From the NCBI RefSeq assembly GCF_028553805.1, contig NZ_CP067140.1, forward strand, positions 558,001 to 622,000: DNA of 64,000 nt, read 5' to 3'. A program made the position numbers and the translations under genes. Positions 60,631-64,000 of this stretch are shown piece by piece. The notes beneath the pieces were generated by a model, which was not told the origin of the DNA, did not search any database, and saw only the letters and a list, made by a program, of their open reading frames with translations. This stretch comes from Paracoccus saliphilus. Lineage in GTDB: Bacteria; Pseudomonadota; Alphaproteobacteria; Rhodobacterales; Rhodobacteraceae. The first letter of the stretch is position 1; the number at the start of each line of letters is the position of its first letter.

Positions 60631-61887
60631 TCACGCGGGCTTGCCAAGGCACACCATGTAAAATCCATCCATCCCGCCCAGATCCGGCCAGTAATCGGGG
60701 CGCAGGCGCAGCCCGCCCTCGGGGGTGATCCAGGCAGGATCGATGCCGGGCAGGGCGGGGGGCAGGGCGGCAAGGCCGGGATGGCGGGTCAGGGCGGCGT
60801 TGATCTGCGCTTCGCCCTCCTCGGGTAGCAGCGAGCAGACGGCATAGACCAACCTGCCGCCAGGAGGGAGCTGGGCCAGCGCGTGGTCAAGCAGGCGCGA
60901 TTGCAGCGTCACCAGATCGGGAATGCCGCTGCCGTCGCGCAGGAAGGGCAGGTCGGGATGGCGGCGGATCGTGCCGGTCGCAGAGCAGGGGGCGTCCAAC
61001 AGGATCGCGTCGGGGGCTGTGTCAGCTTGCCATTCCAGGGCATCGGCGGTGACCAGATCGGCGCTCAGACGGCAGCGTTTGAGATTCTCGGCGACGCGTC
61101 TCAGCCGCGGGGCGCTGATATCCACCGCCGTCACCTGGGCCCCGCTTGCCGCGAGTTGCAGTGTTTTCCCTCCGGGGGCCGCGCAGATATCCGCGATCCT
61201 CTCGCCCGGTTGCGGATCGAGCAGGCGCACCGGAAGGGCGGCGGCGGCGTCCTGCACCCACCACGCGCCCTCGGTGTAACCCGGCAGGGCCGAGACCTGC
61301 ACATGGCCGGAGATACGCAGCGAGCCTGTCGGCAGTTCGGCGGCACCTTCGATATGCGGCATAGCGGTTTTTACCGTCAGATCGAGCGGCGCGCCCGCCT
61401 GATGGGCTGTCTCGATGGCCAGTGCCGCATCTTCTCCATAGGCTTCGGCAACCGAAGATCGCAGCCAGCCGGGCATGCGCTGTGGAGGCAGACCGGTCCA
61501 GCCCTCGTGACGAGAGACCTTGCGCAACACCGCATTCACCATGCCAGCCGCGGCTTGCCCTCGCTTGCCGAGGCCGCGTGTCAAATTCACCGCAGCATCG
61601 ACGACGCCATGCGCCGCACCACCCAGTTCCAGCAACTCGACCGTGGCAAGGCGCAGGACATCGGCGACCTGCGGGGCCGGCTTGCGACTGACATAGGCGG
61701 CGATCACCGTATCCGCGCGGGCCTGATGCCGCAGCACCTCGGCCGCAAGACGACTGGCGCGGGCCTGATCCGCCGGTGGCATCGATTTGAGGGTTGCTCC
61801 CTGATCGGATAGGCTAAGTCCCTCGCGCACACCCGCAAGCAGGTGCAACGCGCCTTTTCGTGCCAAGTCACCCGCCGGTTTTGCCAA
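60631..61887 (-). CDS. rsmB: 16S rRNA (cytosine-967-C5)-methyltransferase RsmB-like
   Basis: A 418-residue enzyme: N-terminal NusB-like RNA-binding domain (ARKGALHLLAGVREGLSLSD, GVVDAAVNLTRGLGKRGQAA) and a SAM-dependent methyltransferase domain with ERIADICAAPGGKTLQLA (SAM motif I), catalytic Cys in LLDAPCSATGTIRRHPDL and the second Cys in YAVCSLLPEEGEAQI. TTG start at 61887 with AAAGGAAG upstream. Upstream of purH, probably one transcription unit. Confidence 0.93.
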   Translation of the reverse strand: MAKPAGDLARKGALHLLAGVREGLSLSDQGATLKSMPPADQARASRLAAEVLRHQARADTVIAAYVSRKPAPQVADVLRLATVELLELGGAAHGVVDAAVNLTRGLGKRGQAAAGMVNAVLRKVSRHEGWTGLPPQRMPGWLRSSVAEAYGEDAALAIETAHQAGAPLDLTVKTAMPHIEGAAELPTGSLRISGHVQVSALPGYTEGAWWVQDAAAALPVRLLDPQPGERIADICAAPGGKTLQLAASGAQVTAVDISAPRLRRVAENLKRCRLSADLVTADALEWQADTAPDAILLDAPCSATGTIRRHPDLPFLRDGSGIPDLVTLQSRLLDHALAQLPPGGRLVYAVCSLLPEEGEAQINAALTRHPGLAALPPALPGIDPAWITPEGGLRLRPDYWPDLGGMDGFYMVCLGKPA

Positions 61888-61957
61888 ATCGCTTCCTTTC
61901 GCCTAAGTCTTGTCGCAAGACTGACGTGACCCATACGCCCAATCAGGGAATGTTTCC

Positions 61958-62134
61958 ATGAGCGATCGACCCGATTTGCCGCCCGCTGCCCAACGCGCCC
62001 TAGCTGAGGCCGAGGAGCGCCGCAAGGCCGCAGCGAAACAGGCTGCCCTACCCAAGGAATATGGGGGCCGCGATGGACCGGAACCCGTCCGCTTCGGCGA
62101 TTACGAAAAGAACGGTCTCGCGGTGGATTTTTGA
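61958..62134 (+). CDS. DUF1674 protein (SDHAF4-like succinate dehydrogenase assembly factor)
   Basis: A 58-residue protein reading MSDRPDLPPAAQRALAEAEE, then RRKAAAKQAALPKEYGGRDG and PEPVRFGDYEKNGLAVDF at the end. The terminal EYGGRDGPEPVRFGDYEKNG block is the DUF1674/SDHAF4 signature; family members guide flavinylated SdhA. Divergent from rsmB, and the amidase gene begins one base after its stop. Confidence 0.92.
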   Translation: MSDRPDLPPAAQRALAEAEERRKAAAKQAALPKEYGGRDGPEPVRFGDYEKNGLAVDF

Positions 62135-62135
62135 G

Positions 62136-63467
62136 ATGGACTGGCTGAAGGCAACGGCAGTTCAGCAAGGCCGGGCGATCATTGCCGGGCTGCTCGATCC
62201 GCTTGATCAGGTCGAGGCCTATCTAGATGCGATCAAAGCGCATCCGGATGGCAAGCGCATTTATGCGCGGCTGACCGAAGCCCGCGCCCGTTCCGAGGCC
62301 ATTGCCGCCCATGACCGGGTCAAGGCCGAGCTTCGGCGCGGCCTGTTGGACGGCGTGGCGATCAGCTGGAAAGACAATATCGACAGCGGCGGCACGGTGA
62401 CCGAGGCGGGGTCACGTCTGCTGGAGGGGCGCGTGCCGCGCCGCGATGCCGAGGTGCTGGCGCAGGCGACCCGGGAAGGGCTGGTCTGCCTGGGCAAGAC
62501 ACATATGACCGAACTGGCCTTTTCCGGGCTGGGGCTGAACCCGATGACCGCGACGCCTCCCAATTCGCTGGATCCGTCCAAGGCCCCTGGAGGGTCCTCT
62601 TCGGGCGCGGCGGTATCGGTCGCCTTGGGGCTGACTGCCGCGGCGATCGGGTCGGATACCGGCGGATCGATCCGGGTCCCGGCGGCGTGGAATGACATCG
62701 TGGGCTTCAAGCCGACGCATGGCGCTGTGTCTTCGCACGGGGTGGTGCCGTTGTGCCGTCGCTTTGACGTGGCCGGGCCAATCGCCCGTTCGGTCGAGGA
62801 TTGCGCCGAGATCATGGCGGTGCTGACCGGTCGCCCGGCCGTAGATCTGAAAGGCTCGTCAACCGCTGGTCTGCGGTTGATGGTGCTGGATGGCGTGCCT
62901 TTTGAAGAGGCCGAGGAAGGTCCGGCCTCGGCGTTTCAGGATGCGGTGGAGCGGCTTGCCCGCGCCGGGGCAACAATCTCGCATGGCAAACCCGAGATCG
63001 TCCGTCGCGCCATGGACCTGTCCCCGCATCTCTTTGCGCCAGAGGCCTATGGAATATGGCGCGCGCAGATCGAGGATGCACCCGAGTTGATGCACAAGCC
63101 GATCCTCGAGCGTTTTCGCAGCGGAGCCGAGGCCAGCGCCGCAGATTATGTCGGCGGATGGGAAAGGCTGACGCGATTGCGCCTTGAATGGGCCGCCAAG
63201 GTCGCCGGATATGATGCCATCCTGCTGCCCAGTTCAGCGATCCTGCCGCCCGATGCCACCCGGTTGGTCGAGGACGAGGATTATTTCGTGCGGGCCAATC
63301 TGCTGACCCTGCGCAATACGCGGATCGGCAATCTGCTGGGCTTGCCGGCAGTTACGTTGCCCACGGGGCATCGCGGATGCGGGATCATGGCAATGGGCCA
63401 TGTTGGCGGTGACCGGCATCTTCTGCGCGTCGCAGCGGGAATGGAGGCCGCATTGGCCGCCAATTGA
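62136..63467 (+). CDS. Amidase signature family hydrolase
   Basis: A 443-residue Ser-cisSer-Lys amidase: catalytic Lys in LLDGVAISWKDNIDSGG, first Ser in DPSKAPGGSSSGAAVSVALG, nucleophile Ser in AIGSDTGGSIRVPAAWNDIV. Likely hydrolyses a small carboxamide; GatA function is unlikely (no gatC/gatB neighbours). ATG 62136, adjacent to the DUF1674 stop, gives the usual length. Confidence 0.9.
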   Translation: MDWLKATAVQQGRAIIAGLLDPLDQVEAYLDAIKAHPDGKRIYARLTEARARSEAIAAHDRVKAELRRGLLDGVAISWKDNIDSGGTVTEAGSRLLEGRVPRRDAEVLAQATREGLVCLGKTHMTELAFSGLGLNPMTATPPNSLDPSKAPGGSSSGAAVSVALGLTAAAIGSDTGGSIRVPAAWNDIVGFKPTHGAVSSHGVVPLCRRFDVAGPIARSVEDCAEIMAVLTGRPAVDLKGSSTAGLRLMVLDGVPFEEAEEGPASAFQDAVERLARAGATISHGKPEIVRRAMDLSPHLFAPEAYGIWRAQIEDAPELMHKPILERFRSGAEASAADYVGGWERLTRLRLEWAAKVAGYDAILLPSSAILPPDATRLVEDEDYFVRANLLTLRNTRIGNLLGLPAVTLPTGHRGCGIMAMGHVGGDRHLLRVAAGMEAALAAN

Positions 63468-63559
63468 GGCCATGTGCCCGGCTTTCACTGGACGCAAGCG
63501 TCTGATCACGCTAATGTTGATGCCAATAACGGGGCAAAGACTCCGAAAGTGAGGCAGAC

Positions 63560-64000
63560 ATGGCAATTCCCGAGCGGTTCTCGAACCTGCCGGACTACGC
63601 GTTTCCGCGATTGCGGGCGTTGTTGTCGGATATCGAGCCCGGGCTGGCGCCCGGCGAGGCTCCGATGGTGCTGACCATCGGCGAGCCGCGCCATGCCATG
63701 CCCGATTTCGTGACGCAGGTGATGGCTGAGCATATCGGCGGATTTGCCAAATACCCGGTGAACGAGGGCACGCCGGGGCTGTTGGATGCGATTTGCGGCT
63801 GGCTCGGGACACGTTATGACCTTGATGTCGCGCCCGAGCGTGTCATGGCCCTGAACGGTACGCGGGAAGGGCTTTTCAACGCGGCCCTGGCGCTGTGCCC
63901 CGAGCGGAAGAACGGCGAGCGTCCGGCGATACTGATTCCGAATCCATTCTATCAGGTCTATGCGGTCGCGGCGGCGGCGGTGCAGGCCGAGCCGGTTTTC
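63560..64000 (+). CDS. Class I/II aminotransferase, partial (3' end outside window), DapC-like
   Basis: The visible 147 residues show a fold-type I aminotransferase N-terminus: PERFSNLPDYAFPRLRALLS, VLTIGEPRHAMPDFVTQVMA, KYPVNEGTPGLLDAICGWLG, LNGTREGLFNAALALCPERK and ILIPNPFYQVY. IGEP, GTPxL and NGTREGLF are typical of N-succinyl-diaminopimelate aminotransferases of alphaproteobacteria. The PLP Lys lies beyond the right edge. GTGAGG upstream of ATG 63560. Confidence 0.85.
   Translation, partial: MAIPERFSNLPDYAFPRLRALLSDIEPGLAPGEAPMVLTIGEPRHAMPDFVTQVMAEHIGGFAKYPVNEGTPGLLDAICGWLGTRYDLDVAPERVMALNGTREGLFNAALALCPERKNGERPAILIPNPFYQVYAVAAAAVQAEPVF

Overview
The window looks like a stretch of an alphaproteobacterial chromosome from the Rhodobacteraceae, most likely Paracoccus or a close relative. 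The support is the high GC content with strongly biased third positions, and the gene families and their order: purH-lspA-DUF3035 lipoprotein, tRNA-Tyr next to a SPOUT rRNA methyltransferase, CobS/CobT of the aerobic cobalt chelatase, a type IV ornithine decarboxylase, and many small Lrp/AsnC regulators. No phage, transposase, integrase, plasmid gene or CRISPR array was found. This genus-level placement is inference from gene content. About 70 protein genes, one tRNA and a set of terminators, promoters and repeats can be supported. Both edge genes (a GST at 1-510 and an aminotransferase from 63560) are cut by the window.

Layout. 1-2.4 kb: a small detoxification-like operon (DUF1428, VOC, GST) divergent from an HxlR regulator. 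2.4-12.1 kb: AsnC regulator/ornithine decarboxylase, a DUF2235 hydrolase, metF/metR, suhB, a DMT exporter, a lytic transglycosylase and dapA. 12.2-15.9 kb: a complete bufferin-type RiPP locus (bufA DUF2282 precursor, bufB DUF692 oxidase, bufC DUF2063 partner, bufD DoxX), divergent from an ECF sigma factor and its DUF1109 membrane anti-sigma. Two matching SigF-type promoters lie in the shared intergenic region. 16-18 kb: ilvC divergent from two overlapping Lrp genes. 18.2-21.7 kb: a Hint-domain protein, tRNA-Tyr, rlmB, a YHS protein and a CoA-binding protein.

21.8-36.4 kb: a class V aminotransferase divergent from a glutamine amidotransferase / glutamine-synthetase-like / FAD amine oxidase operon (gamma-glutamylated amine catabolism), then PhzF, ppk2, a cobalamin threonine-phosphate decarboxylase, proC, csaA, a hydroxyacid dehydrogenase, corA and DUF475. 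36.5-39.3 kb: a protealysin-like M4 peptidase with its emfourin-type inhibitor, an unusual array of 11-bp repeats upstream, and a second Hint-domain protein. 39.4-43.6 kb: a glycerol-3-phosphate ABC importer (ugpBAEC). 43.8-50 kb: DUF808, an ECF sigma/RskA anti-sigma/fasciclin operon, cobS and cobT. 50-64 kb: ankyrin protein, malate synthase G, yghU, the ATP-grasp/alpha-E/transglutaminase operon, DUF3035/lspA/purH/rsmB, SDHAF4-like protein, amidase and the start of an aminotransferase.

The strongest candidate for a distinctive system is the bufferin locus, where the sequence shows a four-cysteine precursor, its modification enzymes, a dedicated sigma/anti-sigma pair and promoters for both halves. 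Second are the repeat-rich control region of the M4 peptidase and the two Hint-domain paralogues. All functional statements rest on motifs and family knowledge, not on database searches.
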